The notes beneath the pieces were generated by a model. That model made no database searches and was not told the DNA's origin. It saw nothing but the letters and a program-made list of their open reading frames with translations. Source: Candidatus Parcubacteria bacterium (GTDB lineage Bacteria > Patescibacteriota > Saccharimonadia > Saccharimonadales > UBA4665). Taken from it: a DNA stretch of 64,000 bases. The stretch's first letter is position 1; each line of letters starts with the position of its first letter. A program made the translations under genes and the position numbers. The stretch spans positions 62,001 to 126,000 of the forward strand of contig JAEYSX010000002.1 in the NCBI GenBank assembly GCA_023434325.1, in the 5' to 3' direction. Shown here piece after piece: positions 17,926-26,036 of the stretch.

Positions 17926-18227
17926 ACTTTTTGCGCCCCTCTATATAACGCCAATGTGCAATAGCACAGCAAAAACAAAAAGAAGATTTCCTCGACAGGG
18001 AACTGAGGTAGTAACGTAAACGGCAGCGCGTATTGGCTGTCGCCGTGTAAAAAGACGCCTTGGCCGATCGCCAGCAAGTCCCACGCTATAAATACCGTTA
18101 CACCTACGCCAAGCGTCATCGCTGCTCGTCTATAATCATGCCAAAACGCCAGCTTGTACCGCCAATCCAGCGCCGCTACGCCTGCGATCGACAGCAGCAA
18201 CGCACCCAAATATAGCCACTCTGTCAT
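17910..18227 (-). CDS. crtYe: Lycopene cyclase, heterodimer subunit (CrtYc/CrtYe type)
   Basis: 105 residues with three predicted membrane helices. FPVEEIFFLFLLCYCTLALY (about 76-95) carries the PVEE/FF motif of the first subunit of heterodimeric lycopene cyclases. DYRRAA near residue 31 fits the loop between helices 1 and 2. The start ATG overlaps the stop of crtI (4-base overlap), and its own end overlaps the second subunit. Gene order crtB-crtI-crtYe-crtYf-crtEb reproduces that of actinobacterial C50 clusters. Confidence 0.8.
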   Translation of the reverse strand: MTEWLYLGALLLSIAGVAALDWRYKLAFWHDYRRAAMTLGVGVTVFIAWDLLAIGQGVFLHGDSQYALPFTLLPQFPVEEIFFLFLLCYCTLALYRGAQKVWPRT

Positions 18228-19750
18228 GCCTCGCCCCCGATGTTTTGTATAGCGGCTATCGGGCCACCGCGGTTATCGCCAGCAAGACGTTTGTACACCA
18301 GCTCTGCGCCGATTAGACACATTGGCAGGCCAATGCCCGGCGTGGTCGACCCACCGACGTAATACAGGTTTTTGAGCTTGCGGCTTTTGTTGGGCGTGCG
18401 AAAAAACGCGCTTTGGCGCAAGATATGCGACGGGCCGAGCGCCGTGCCTTGCCAGGCGTTATACTCGCTGGCAAAATCGTTCGGGCCAAACAGTTTTTTA
18501 TAGACGATTCGCTCTTGTAGATCGGGTATACCCAGATGCTTCTCGATCTGCTGTAGATATTCATTGGCCGCCGACTCAATCTGTTGACCATCCAGCATCA
18601 CACCGGCCGGCAACGGCACCAATACAAATACGTTCTCGTGCCCCTTGGGTGCGACCGTGTCATCGCTGGTGCTGGGCTTGCAGATGTACAAAGAGGCAGG
18701 CGAGGGCAATTTTTTGCTGCCAAAAATACTATCAAAATTACCTTTCCAGTCGTCTACAAAAAACAGGTTGTGATGCTCGAGCTGCGGCAAATCGCCGCGC
18801 ACGCCCAAATACATCAGCAGCGCGCTTGGCCCCGCCTCGCGCTTATCCCAATAGCGGGCGGGGTACGAACGCACCGCCTCATCGAGCAATTGCGTCTCGG
18901 TAAAGTGCAGGTCGGCGTTAGACACGACGATATCCGCACCGACATGCTCGCCGCTGTTAAGCATGATGCCTTTCGCCTGCACCCCGGAAGCGTCAATGCT
19001 CGCGACAGGGGAGTCGTAATGATACTGCACACCCAATTCATCCCCGATTTTGACTAGGCTTTGAATAATCGTATACAAGCCGCCCTTGGGATAAAACACA
19101 CCCTCGCGAAAGTCCAACGCGCTCATCAGGCTGTAAATCGCCGGGGCAGAAAAGGGCGACGAACCCAAAAACACCATCGGATACTCGAGAATCTGCTGTA
19201 AGCGCCTGTCGGACACAAATGAACGCACATACTGATCGATATTGGTAAACGCCAGCCTCGTCATCGTATGACCATGACGCATAACCTGTGGCTTAAGCAA
19301 ATCCCGCGGCGACGAAAAATTGGTATACAAAAAGTGCTTAAGCGCCAATCGGTAGATGACGTCGCCCTTGGCAACGTACTCTTGTAACTTTTTGCCGGCG
19401 CCGGGCTCGACCTGCTCGAATGTCGCCATGTCTTTAGCCGGGTCGCTCGTAATTACCAGCGGATCAGCGTTCTCAAAGAACACCTTGTACGCGGGCGACA
19501 ACCGTATAAGATCCAGCTCTTTGCCGGCCGACGTTCCAAACAGCGAATAGTAATGCTCAAAAACCTCCGGCATCAAATACCACGACGGGCCAGTATCAAA
19601 ACGTAAACCGTGCGCCTCCAAAATACCCGCACGGCCGCCGGGCGAGGCGTTTTTTTCGTACACGGACACGCGGTAGCCTGCTTTGGCGAGCATATTTGCC
19701 AGCGCCAAGCCGCCAATGCCGGCGCCAATGATTACCACATGCTTTTTCAT
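18224..19750 (-). CDS. crtI: Phytoene desaturase
   Basis: 508 residues, normal length. The N-terminal dinucleotide motif is VVIIGAGIGGLALAN (about 4-18), followed by EKNASPGGRAG and FDTGPSWYLMP, all typical of CrtI; the C-terminal FAD-binding signature is YYVGGSTTPGIGLPMCLIGA (about 460-480). It desaturates phytoene stepwise, normally to lycopene, at the membrane using FAD. It overlaps crtB by 4 bases upstream and the cyclase subunit downstream, so it is co-translated with both. Whether it performs three or four desaturations cannot be told. Confidence 0.92.
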   Translation of the reverse strand: MKKHVVIIGAGIGGLALANMLAKAGYRVSVYEKNASPGGRAGILEAHGLRFDTGPSWYLMPEVFEHYYSLFGTSAGKELDLIRLSPAYKVFFENADPLVITSDPAKDMATFEQVEPGAGKKLQEYVAKGDVIYRLALKHFLYTNFSSPRDLLKPQVMRHGHTMTRLAFTNIDQYVRSFVSDRRLQQILEYPMVFLGSSPFSAPAIYSLMSALDFREGVFYPKGGLYTIIQSLVKIGDELGVQYHYDSPVASIDASGVQAKGIMLNSGEHVGADIVVSNADLHFTETQLLDEAVRSYPARYWDKREAGPSALLMYLGVRGDLPQLEHHNLFFVDDWKGNFDSIFGSKKLPSPASLYICKPSTSDDTVAPKGHENVFVLVPLPAGVMLDGQQIESAANEYLQQIEKHLGIPDLQERIVYKKLFGPNDFASEYNAWQGTALGPSHILRQSAFFRTPNKSRKLKNLYYVGGSTTPGIGLPMCLIGAELVYKRLAGDNRGGPIAAIQNIGGEA

Positions 19751-20580
19751 GCCGCTCCTCGGCCTAACAAAACCCAGATCATCAGCGAGATTTTACGCCG
19801 CGGCGGCACGCGGACACGCGTCGTCTTTATGACGGCGGCAGGCGTGGCCTCCAGCCTTTTTAGCAGTTCGCGGTAATACACGTAACTGAGCGTAGTTGCC
19901 AGGCGGCTAGAAGCAGGCAATTGGCGCAGCGACTGCCGGGCGAGCGCAAAATCCTTTTTGATGTCGGTAATAATGTCTTGCTTAACGCTATCATCGAACG
20001 AATCAAAGGTAATCCCCGGAAAGTACACCCGACCCAGCTCTTTGTAATCGGCGGCCAGATCGCGCAAAAAGTTAACCTTTTGGTAGGCCGCACCTAGCGC
20101 AGCGGCGCCCTCTGCTAACTTGTCGTACTGCTTGCTGTCGCCCGCGCAAAATACGCGCAAGCACATCAGCCCGACAACCTCTGCTGAACCATGGATGTAT
20201 GCCCGATAATCCTCGGGCGAGTAACTGCGTGGCGACACGTCCATGCGCATGCTGGAAAAAAACGGCGCAATAAGTTCACGCCCGATCCCATACCGGCGAG
20301 CCGTCAGCGCATAGGCATGGACAATCGGGTTGGCGCCGTAACCCGATTGAATCGCCGCGTAAGTTGCGCGCTCTAGATCGTCCAGCATTTTGGCGGCGTC
20401 GGGTCCTTGGTAAACATCCACAATCTCGTCGGCAATCCGCACCAAACCATACACCGCGTAAATATGCGGCCGGATTTTTTTACCCAAAAGCCTACTGCTA
20501 ATCCCAAACGACGTCGAATAGCGCAGCGTCAGATGTTTACTGTTTTCGTAAGCAACTTGATCATACAACTTTGTGGACAC
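19747..20580 (-). CDS. crtB: Phytoene synthase
   Basis: 277 residues. Both Asp-rich motifs of squalene/phytoene synthases are intact: DEIVD at 51-55 and NFLRDLAADYKELGRVYFP near residue 165. It condenses two geranylgeranyl diphosphates into phytoene. YSTSFGISSRLL near the N-terminus is also standard. No GGPP synthase (crtE) lies in the window, so the precursor must come from a gene elsewhere or from outside the cell. The gene starts 24 bases after the DUF368 stop and is probably in the same transcript; crtI overlaps it by 4 bases. Confidence 0.92.
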   Translation of the reverse strand: MSTKLYDQVAYENSKHLTLRYSTSFGISSRLLGKKIRPHIYAVYGLVRIADEIVDVYQGPDAAKMLDDLERATYAAIQSGYGANPIVHAYALTARRYGIGRELIAPFFSSMRMDVSPRSYSPEDYRAYIHGSAEVVGLMCLRVFCAGDSKQYDKLAEGAAALGAAYQKVNFLRDLAADYKELGRVYFPGITFDSFDDSVKQDIITDIKKDFALARQSLRQLPASSRLATTLSYVYYRELLKRLEATPAAVIKTTRVRVPPRRKISLMIWVLLGRGAA

Positions 20581-20604
20581 GCCGCCTCTACCGCCTTCTG
20601 AATG

Positions 20605-21570
20605 TTACTGGTTTGCGTTCTCGATTTGCTTGAACTCTTTCTTAAAGTCCTTCGTGTCGATGTCGTCGTGCTCTTTGGCAACGCCCGCGCGCTCCAGTAT
20701 AAACACGATCAAAAAGCCAACGATCATCAGAATAATCGCCGCCACCGTAGCCGCCTCTACCGAAGGCAAAATGTTTGTAACGCTGCCGTCGGCGTTTTCG
20801 TTTTGCCACGGCCAAATGCGGCGCAGCGAACCGGCCATCACACCGATCAAGAAGGCGATAACCGCCAAGTGATAACGCTTGAGCAGCCACGAAAGCAGCC
20901 GCACAAACAGGCCGATACCGATAATCACACCGGCGCTAAACACCGCCATAATCGGCAGGTTGCGGTCGGCAACGGCGTTAATGACGATTTCATACTGGCC
21001 CAGCAGCACCATAATCAGCGAACCGGATATGCCCGGCAAAATCATGGCCGTAATTGCCACCGCGCCCGTTGCAAAGATAGCCAGCGGCGAATCGCTGCCG
21101 CCAATCGACGGTAACCCCATCATAATAAACGTCAGCACAAACCCCAGCACCAGCAGCAAGCCGCGCCGGTAATTCCAAGAGGTAACGCGCTTGCCGATAA
21201 CGTATGAAGAACCAAGCACCAGCCCAAAAAACAGTGCCCACACCAGCACCGGCTGCGCGTCCAGCAGATACGTCACCAGTTGCGCCAGCCCAAGAATGGC
21301 CAGCGCCAGACCCAGCCCCAGCGGCACGATAAAGCCAAATGGCGTGATTTTTACCGCCTCGCGAAACTTGCCAGATAGCACCAGGCGCGGAATCTGTCCG
21401 GTTACCAGCTTAATCGTGTACAGCAGCTCGTCGTAGATGCCCATTAAAAAGGCGATCGTGCCGCCCGACACTCCCGGCACCAAATCGGCTACGCCCATTG
21501 TTAATCCGGTAAAAAATAAGCGCGTCTTGCGCTGTTTTACGTTTTCTTTTGGTGCTCTCTGATTTGTCAT
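20605..21570 (-). CDS. DUF368 membrane protein, polyprenyl-phosphate transporter family
   Basis: 321 residues, about nine membrane helices. The DUF368 hallmark GVADLVPGVSGGTIAFLMGIYDEL is near residue 20 (split here by its length: key residues are PGVSGGT), with the second inverted copy ILPGISGSLIMVLLG in the C-terminal half. DUF368 proteins have been shown to recycle undecaprenyl phosphate across the membrane. The frame extends upstream to 21774, but TATACT lies just before the ATG at 21570 and the family alignment begins after it, so I reject the longer form. It heads the carotenoid operon, 24 bases before crtB. Confidence 0.85.
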   Translation of the reverse strand: MTNQRAPKENVKQRKTRLFFTGLTMGVADLVPGVSGGTIAFLMGIYDELLYTIKLVTGQIPRLVLSGKFREAVKITPFGFIVPLGLGLALAILGLAQLVTYLLDAQPVLVWALFFGLVLGSSYVIGKRVTSWNYRRGLLLVLGFVLTFIMMGLPSIGGSDSPLAIFATGAVAITAMILPGISGSLIMVLLGQYEIVINAVADRNLPIMAVFSAGVIIGIGLFVRLLSWLLKRYHLAVIAFLIGVMAGSLRRIWPWQNENADGSVTNILPSVEAATVAAIILMIVGFLIVFILERAGVAKEHDDIDTKDFKKEFKQIENANQ

Positions 21571-21641
21571 AATGCTACCCAGTATATCTGGTATCCGAGC
21601 CGCCCACAAATTGCGCCCGCCAATCCTAACCAGTGACGCAC

Positions 21642-22019
21642 CTAGCCCAAGATGACTGCAAGCACGCAGGCCGCCAGCAGGGCAGAGGTGGGAGTCATAA
21701 TGTAACGCTCGGGCTTGCTCCGCGATACCGCGTTCATCACAATGCCAAGCGCCGAATACACAAAGATAACCCACGTCGCCACATCAAGCAACAACCCTTC
21801 GGGGATGATCTGCGCCGCGCCCGATTTGCTGAGGACTACGATCGCTATTCCACAATAAATCACCAACGCAGCCACGCTGCCCATCCGCAGATTACGCGGC
21901 AGCACCTCGTGCCGTCCGCCCCATGCAAAACGACCCAGCGGCGCACCAAGCGCCAGCAGTACTTGCAGTACGCCCAGCAACCCCAAAATAACCAGTACGA
22001 TAATAACCGCTATAGACAT
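21642..22019 (-). CDS. Small conserved integral membrane protein
   Basis: 125 residues with four hydrophobic helices and conserved-looking loops (GRFAWGGRHEVLPRNLRMGS after helix 1 and NAVSRSKPERYIMTP before helix 4). Proteins with this pattern are common in Gram-positive bacteria and lack an assigned function. On the minus strand TACAAT (22031-22026) ends exactly 6 bases before the ATG, without a ribosome binding site, so the mRNA is probably leaderless. The 72-base gap and a separate promoter at the DUF368 start suggest it is not in the carotenoid operon. Confidence 0.7.
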   Translation of the reverse strand: MSIAVIIVLVILGLLGVLQVLLALGAPLGRFAWGGRHEVLPRNLRMGSVAALVIYCGIAIVVLSKSGAAQIIPEGLLLDVATWVIFVYSALGIVMNAVSRSKPERYIMTPTSALLAACVLAVILG

Positions 22020-22066
22020 ATGCCTATTGTACCAGTTTTAGCGCAAATGTCGCGCATCTCTACACC

Positions 22067-22444
22067 TCAGCCGGACGGCCGGCGCTCGTCCATATACACA
22101 CGCAGCGCCGCCATTTTCACACGCAGCTCAGCGGCGTAGTCGGTATCGGGGCCGATGGCGCGTAGCGTTTCGTTTATCTCGTCTAATTCTTGGGCGATTA
22201 CTTGCTGCAAATCGGCCAGCGTCAACTCGCGCCGCGCTACCTCGGTGCTGCCGACGCCTTGCTGAGCACCGGCGATTTTTGCACTATCGCCAACAGTCGC
22301 AGGCGCCGCAACCGCCTCGGCGCTGTGAATCCGCGCCAGCAGCGACCGCAGCGCGCCGACTACAGCGGCATCGCGCGCCTTTAGCGCTTGCCGCATATCG
22401 CCGCTAATTAGCGCAACTAACTTGTCTGCCTGCTTATCTTGCAT
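22067..22444 (-). CDS. GatB/YqeY domain protein
   Basis: 125 residues. The N-terminal KLVALISGDMRQALKARDAA followed by VVGALRSLLARIHSAE matches the helical YqeY domain, a stand-alone relative of the tRNA-binding tail of GatB; a role in tRNA or aminoacylation is suggested but unproven. The C-terminal ELDEINETLRAIGPDTDYAAEL is also family-like. The frame is open to 22510, but TATACT (22456-22451) ends exactly 6 bases before the ATG at 22444, so I use that start and a leaderless message. Confidence 0.75.
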   Translation of the reverse strand: MQDKQADKLVALISGDMRQALKARDAAVVGALRSLLARIHSAEAVAAPATVGDSAKIAGAQQGVGSTEVARRELTLADLQQVIAQELDEINETLRAIGPDTDYAAELRVKMAALRVYMDERRPSG

Positions 22445-22545
22445 TACACCAGTATAACAATAACGCGCGGGACACCCGCCCCGCAGACTTGCTACAATAG
22501 CAAACAGCAAGGTAGCGACGACGACCTAAACCATAAGGAGACGCC

Positions 22546-22848
22546 ATGAAAGCAATCTGGAACAACACCGTAATCGCAGAGGCTGATAAAGACGAGCTTA
22601 TCAGGATCGAGGGCAACTGGTACTTTCCGCCCAGCGCCATCAAAAAAGAATATTTTAAGCCCAACGACACGCACACCACCTGTTTTTGGAAGGGCGAGGC
22701 TAGCTACTACGACATCGATGTAGACGGCAACATTAACGACGGCGGCGCATGGTATTACCCGGAGCCAATGGATGGCTCGATCGACCGCGTCGGCCAAGAT
22801 TTTACCAACTACGTGGCGTTTTGGCGCGGGGTAGAGGTTACCGAGTAA
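22546..22848 (+). CDS. DUF427 family protein
   Basis: 100 residues, one DUF427 domain. MKAIWNNTVIAEADKDELIR, the Trp-Tyr-Phe-Pro strand (GNWYFPPSAIK) and TTCFWKGEASYYDI followed by GGAWYYPEP are characteristic. The domain is a small beta barrel found in many bacteria; activity unknown. AAGGAGA before the ATG is a good ribosome binding site and a TACAAT box is near 22493-22498. It ends just before a bidirectional terminator shared with the convergent VOC gene. Confidence 0.85.
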   Translation: MKAIWNNTVIAEADKDELIRIEGNWYFPPSAIKKEYFKPNDTHTTCFWKGEASYYDIDVDGNINDGGAWYYPEPMDGSIDRVGQDFTNYVAFWRGVEVTE

Positions 22849-22866
22849 GGGCGGCTGGCGCCAAAC

Positions 22867-22900
22867 AAAACCTCCTGCCATATATCGGCAGGAGGTTTTT
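22867..22900. terminator. Bidirectional rho-independent terminator
   Basis: A 13-base perfect stem (22867-22879 with 22887-22899 approximately, core CCTCCTGCC/GGCAGGAGG) has AAAA on one side and TTTTT on the other, so it can end both the plus-strand DUF427 gene and the minus-strand VOC gene. Confidence 0.9.
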
Positions 22901-22930
22901 GCTACGGAACTGCCGCGAAAAAACGCTTGA

Positions 22931-23356
22931 TTATGACTTGCGTCCAGCAACCACCGAAAGATAATGCGGGTTGTGCATGAGCCCCAAAATATTGCCAAAA
23001 GGATCGATCACAGCTGCCGTCACAAAACCCTCGCCGCGCTCGGTATGCGGTTCGTGAGCGGTTGCACCCATTTTCATAACCCGCTCCAGCATGGCATCGA
23101 TATCGTCCACGTGCCAATACAGCGTTACACCACCTGTTACGTCCACATCGTGCGGCGCATACTTTGAGCTGATAATACCTAGCTCGTGCTGGTAGTCGCC
23201 CAGTCGAAACTCAACATATTCGGGTTGCTGCGCATTGGGGCGTACAAAATATGGCTCGATTCCCAGCAAATCGGCGTACCACTGGGCCGCTGCCGCGACA
23301 TCTTCTGCCCAAAAGCTTACCGTTGTCATACCGCGAAGCGTATTAATGTTTTTCAT
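22931..23356 (-). CDS. VOC family protein divergent to an AraC regulator
   Basis: 141 residues with one VOC domain. It begins MTTVSFWAEDVAAAAQWYAD after a short lead and ends AAVIDPFGNILGLMHNPHY, the FxDPxGN motif. GAGG lies before the ATG. It is transcribed away from the AraC-type gene at 23402, with 45 bases between the two starts, so the regulator may control it. The ligand is unknown; the separate dimer-type fold (about 1-60 and 70-130) is standard. Confidence 0.85.
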   Translation of the reverse strand: MKNINTLRGMTTVSFWAEDVAAAAQWYADLLGIEPYFVRPNAQQPEYVEFRLGDYQHELGIISSKYAPHDVDVTGGVTLYWHVDDIDAMLERVMKMGATAHEPHTERGEGFVTAAVIDPFGNILGLMHNPHYLSVVAGRKS

Positions 23357-23401
23357 AGTAAAATACCTCTGTTACGTTTTACAGACATCATCGTACTAAC
23401 T

Positions 23402-24235
23402 ATGACTGACAAAATATTTCAAAAAAGCGCAAGTTTAGACGCAGAGTCCGTTCCGCACAAGGGCGTGCTACGGCCAATGGATTTTGCCGAGGGCTTTACA
23501 TTCTCTCGCCATCCCGCTAGCCAGGAGCTAGAGCCGTATGTCGATTACATCTGGGTTATTCGGTGGGATCTGCCGGATGGCGCGGCGCGAACCTCGCCCG
23601 CTATCTTGCCAAATCCGCAGATCAACCTGTACTTCGACGAGACAGGCGCGGGAGTACAAGGCGTCTTTAAAACCAACAAAACATACCAAGGGCAGGGCAA
23701 GAGCGGCGTAGCGGGCGTTACATTTAAGCCGGGCGGCTTTTATGCGTTTTGGCCGCATAGCGCCGCCGTGCTAACCAACAAGTCGGTGGCACTGCACACG
23801 ATCCTGCCACACGCTCCGCAGCTTTTAACAGACGAGTTACTCGCAGGCGGTGACAGCGAGATTGCCCGGCAGCTTACTCTCTTTTTGCAAGGCCTACAGC
23901 CCAAGCCACATAAGAGCATTCAGCTGGTGCAGGATATTCTTGCGGCGATCCAGCAAGACGAAAGCCCGCAAACAGTGCAAGATATCGCCGCACGTTTTGC
24001 AAAAAGCGAGCGCACGCTGCAACACCTCTTTCAGACGCATATAGGGGTCGGCATCAAATGGGTGCTGATGCGCAACCGACTACTGGCAGCGGCCGAACAA
24101 GCGCGGACTCAACCCGACCCCGACTGGGCAGCGATTGCACTAGACCTAGGTTATGCCAGTCAGGCGCATTTTATAACCGACTTTACGCGTACGATCGGCG
24201 TGCAGCCCGGCAAGTACCTACAACATATCCGCTAG
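23402..24235 (+). CDS. AraC family transcriptional regulator
   Basis: 277 residues. The C-terminal region (about 175-277) holds the two helix-turn-helix units: QDIAARFAKSERTLQHLF and AIALDLGYASQAHFITDF, the second followed by IGVQPGKYLQ, the AraC signature. The N-terminal region (FTFSRHPASQELEPYVDYIW, then LPNPQINLYFDE) is the cupin-like sensor found in DUF6597-type regulators. The frame is open further upstream, but the ATG at 23402 fits family length and leaves room for a divergent promoter with the VOC gene. Ligand unknown. Confidence 0.85.
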   Translation: MTDKIFQKSASLDAESVPHKGVLRPMDFAEGFTFSRHPASQELEPYVDYIWVIRWDLPDGAARTSPAILPNPQINLYFDETGAGVQGVFKTNKTYQGQGKSGVAGVTFKPGGFYAFWPHSAAVLTNKSVALHTILPHAPQLLTDELLAGGDSEIARQLTLFLQGLQPKPHKSIQLVQDILAAIQQDESPQTVQDIAARFAKSERTLQHLFQTHIGVGIKWVLMRNRLLAAAEQARTQPDPDWAAIALDLGYASQAHFITDFTRTIGVQPGKYLQHIR

Positions 24236-24324
24236 ACGCCCCGCGCATGCATTACAATCCAACCGAGTAACGAGAAGGTACATATACCGCCCCTAGGACG
24301 CTTATGGTAAGCTACTGAGGAATT

Positions 24325-25410
24325 ATGCAGCTCCTCAAACTCATCACATTTATTTTGCTTGGCCTCGGCATCGCCCGTGTTGCCAATATCCAAGGCCTAG
24401 AGGACGCCGGATGGTATCTATTGGTCGTTTCCTCGTTGCTGGCAATTGGCCTATATGCAAGCACGTACGGCATAGACCTAAGAGAGGCGCGCAAGCACCT
24501 TAAGATTATCGCAAGCGCCGTGACGATCGGCGTACTGATGAAAGCGGCCATCGTGGGCGGCTCGCTTACGCTACTGTTTGGAGATCCGTACTTTTTGATT
24601 TTGGGTGTCATCATCGCACAAATCGACCCGTTATCTGTCGCCAATCTAATGGGCGGCGACCGTATGTCTGCAAAAGCCAAAACCATACTTGCCTCGTGGG
24701 CGTCGTTTGACGATCCGATTACCGTGATACTTTCGCTCTATGCACCTCTGTTAGTTGCGCAGCTAACAGGGGCCGACCTCGACTCTGTCGCTGGCGACTT
24801 AGATACTAGCGGCAACCTAATCGCATACGCCCAGACACTCGGGTTTAACCTGCTACTTGCTTGTAGCGCACTAGGGCTATGGCTTGTCATTCGCCGTTAC
24901 GCACATAGAGCGAGGGGCTGGTTAGCTTTTGCGCTGACGACTAGCGTCTATGTTGTTCTGGCGGCCGCGTTCTCTTTGTCGATCCTGCACTTTTTAATGC
25001 TTGGTATCGCGCTGATCGGCTTGTTTTTGCGGCCGCCCAAAATCGAGCAGTACATGGGCAGGGCGATTTCGTGGGCACTGCTGGCGGCGGCTCTTATGCT
25101 TGGTTTTTTGCTGGTTGGCGGCATCGACTTTTGGAAGGGCATCGCACTCGGAACAGTCGCTTATATTGCCCAGATCATCGTAGGCGCGCTCCTAACGCGC
25201 GGCCTACCCAAAAAAGACAGATGGCATATCGCGCTCGCCCAGCAAAACGGCATTACTGCAATCATCCTCGCGCTGCTATTTGAACCAAGCCACCCGGGAA
25301 CGGTGGCAATTATCGCCCCAGCAATTGTCACAATTAACGGATTGCACTGGTTTATGAACAGGGCAGTGGACATAAAACTACGGCAAACAACAGTTAAACT
25401 CCCTACCTAG
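24325..25410 (+). CDS. Cation:proton antiporter-like membrane protein
   Basis: 361 residues, around eleven membrane helices. Two family-type polar sites sit in the membrane: QIDPLSVANLM near residue 95 and the ASWASFDDPITVIL segment near 130, whose paired Asp residues resemble the ion-binding site of CPA antiporters. It is shorter than most Na+/H+ antiporters, lacking a C-terminal regulatory domain. GAGG precedes the ATG. Its stop overlaps the convergent gene at 25403 by 8 bases. The transported ion is not evident. Confidence 0.75.
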   Translation: MQLLKLITFILLGLGIARVANIQGLEDAGWYLLVVSSLLAIGLYASTYGIDLREARKHLKIIASAVTIGVLMKAAIVGGSLTLLFGDPYFLILGVIIAQIDPLSVANLMGGDRMSAKAKTILASWASFDDPITVILSLYAPLLVAQLTGADLDSVAGDLDTSGNLIAYAQTLGFNLLLACSALGLWLVIRRYAHRARGWLAFALTTSVYVVLAAAFSLSILHFLMLGIALIGLFLRPPKIEQYMGRAISWALLAAALMLGFLLVGGIDFWKGIALGTVAYIAQIIVGALLTRGLPKKDRWHIALAQQNGITAIILALLFEPSHPGTVAIIAPAIVTINGLHWFMNRAVDIKLRQTTVKLPT

Positions 25411-25954
25411 CGACAAGTGCTGCGGGCAGCACAAGATCATCTGCAAAGTCATTGATATACCGCGGGGCTGTATCGTGAGCGACGTGCAACACTCCGTCTT
25501 TCTCGAGCACATCTGATAAATCGGGAGGGTATATTTCGGTTATAGTGGCAAAATTAATTACCGAGCCTCCATCTTTTGACACGCCAAAGATGTATTGATG
25601 CAAAATACCAGCGCTACGGGTAGCTGCAAAATTCCTCTGAAGCCGCGCTGAGATACCAACCCTGACGGTGCAAATGGGGGTTTTATGTATATTGTAGCCG
25701 TGACTACGAAACGTCTCGCCGATACTGCTGCCACGCTCAATTTCGGCGGCGATCCGAGCAACTTCTTCTGTCCAGTTTTGCGGATGAAAACGAGTCACGG
25801 CGTATGTGCGCGATATGCCGAGCTGGTCGACTAAATGCACCTTTCTAACGTCATCTGTCTGACTTTCGATACGCACCGTAACGTCCGAGTATAGTCGCCT
25901 CAGAACATCGGTATGCAGCTGAGTAGTAGCGCGTTGATCTAATAAAGTCCGCAT
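25403..25954 (-). CDS. Hypothetical protein
   Basis: 183 residues, soluble, no family recognised. The N-terminal half contains a charged alpha/beta region (RRLYSDVTVRIESQTDDVRK), the centre a basic segment (RVGISARLQRNFAATRS), and the C-terminus an acidic stretch ending DDLVLPAALVAR. A GAGGCGGG ribosome binding site lies before the ATG. It is convergent with, and overlaps the end of, the antiporter gene. No link to neighbours is apparent. Confidence 0.6.
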   Translation of the reverse strand: MRTLLDQRATTQLHTDVLRRLYSDVTVRIESQTDDVRKVHLVDQLGISRTYAVTRFHPQNWTEEVARIAAEIERGSSIGETFRSHGYNIHKTPICTVRVGISARLQRNFAATRSAGILHQYIFGVSKDGGSVINFATITEIYPPDLSDVLEKDGVLHVAHDTAPRYINDFADDLVLPAALVAR

Positions 25955-26036
25955 GAACCCGCCTCGATAGTTTTATTGGAACCCGCTTATTCCTGCCGCA
26001 AGGACAATACCTGCGACAGGGATGTGTAGCAACCGC

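Noticed and set aside
21571..21774. Upstream extension of the DUF368 frame by 68 residues
   Set aside because: A -10 box TATACT lies just before the ATG at 21570, the extension is unlike the family, and it overlaps the next gene's region.
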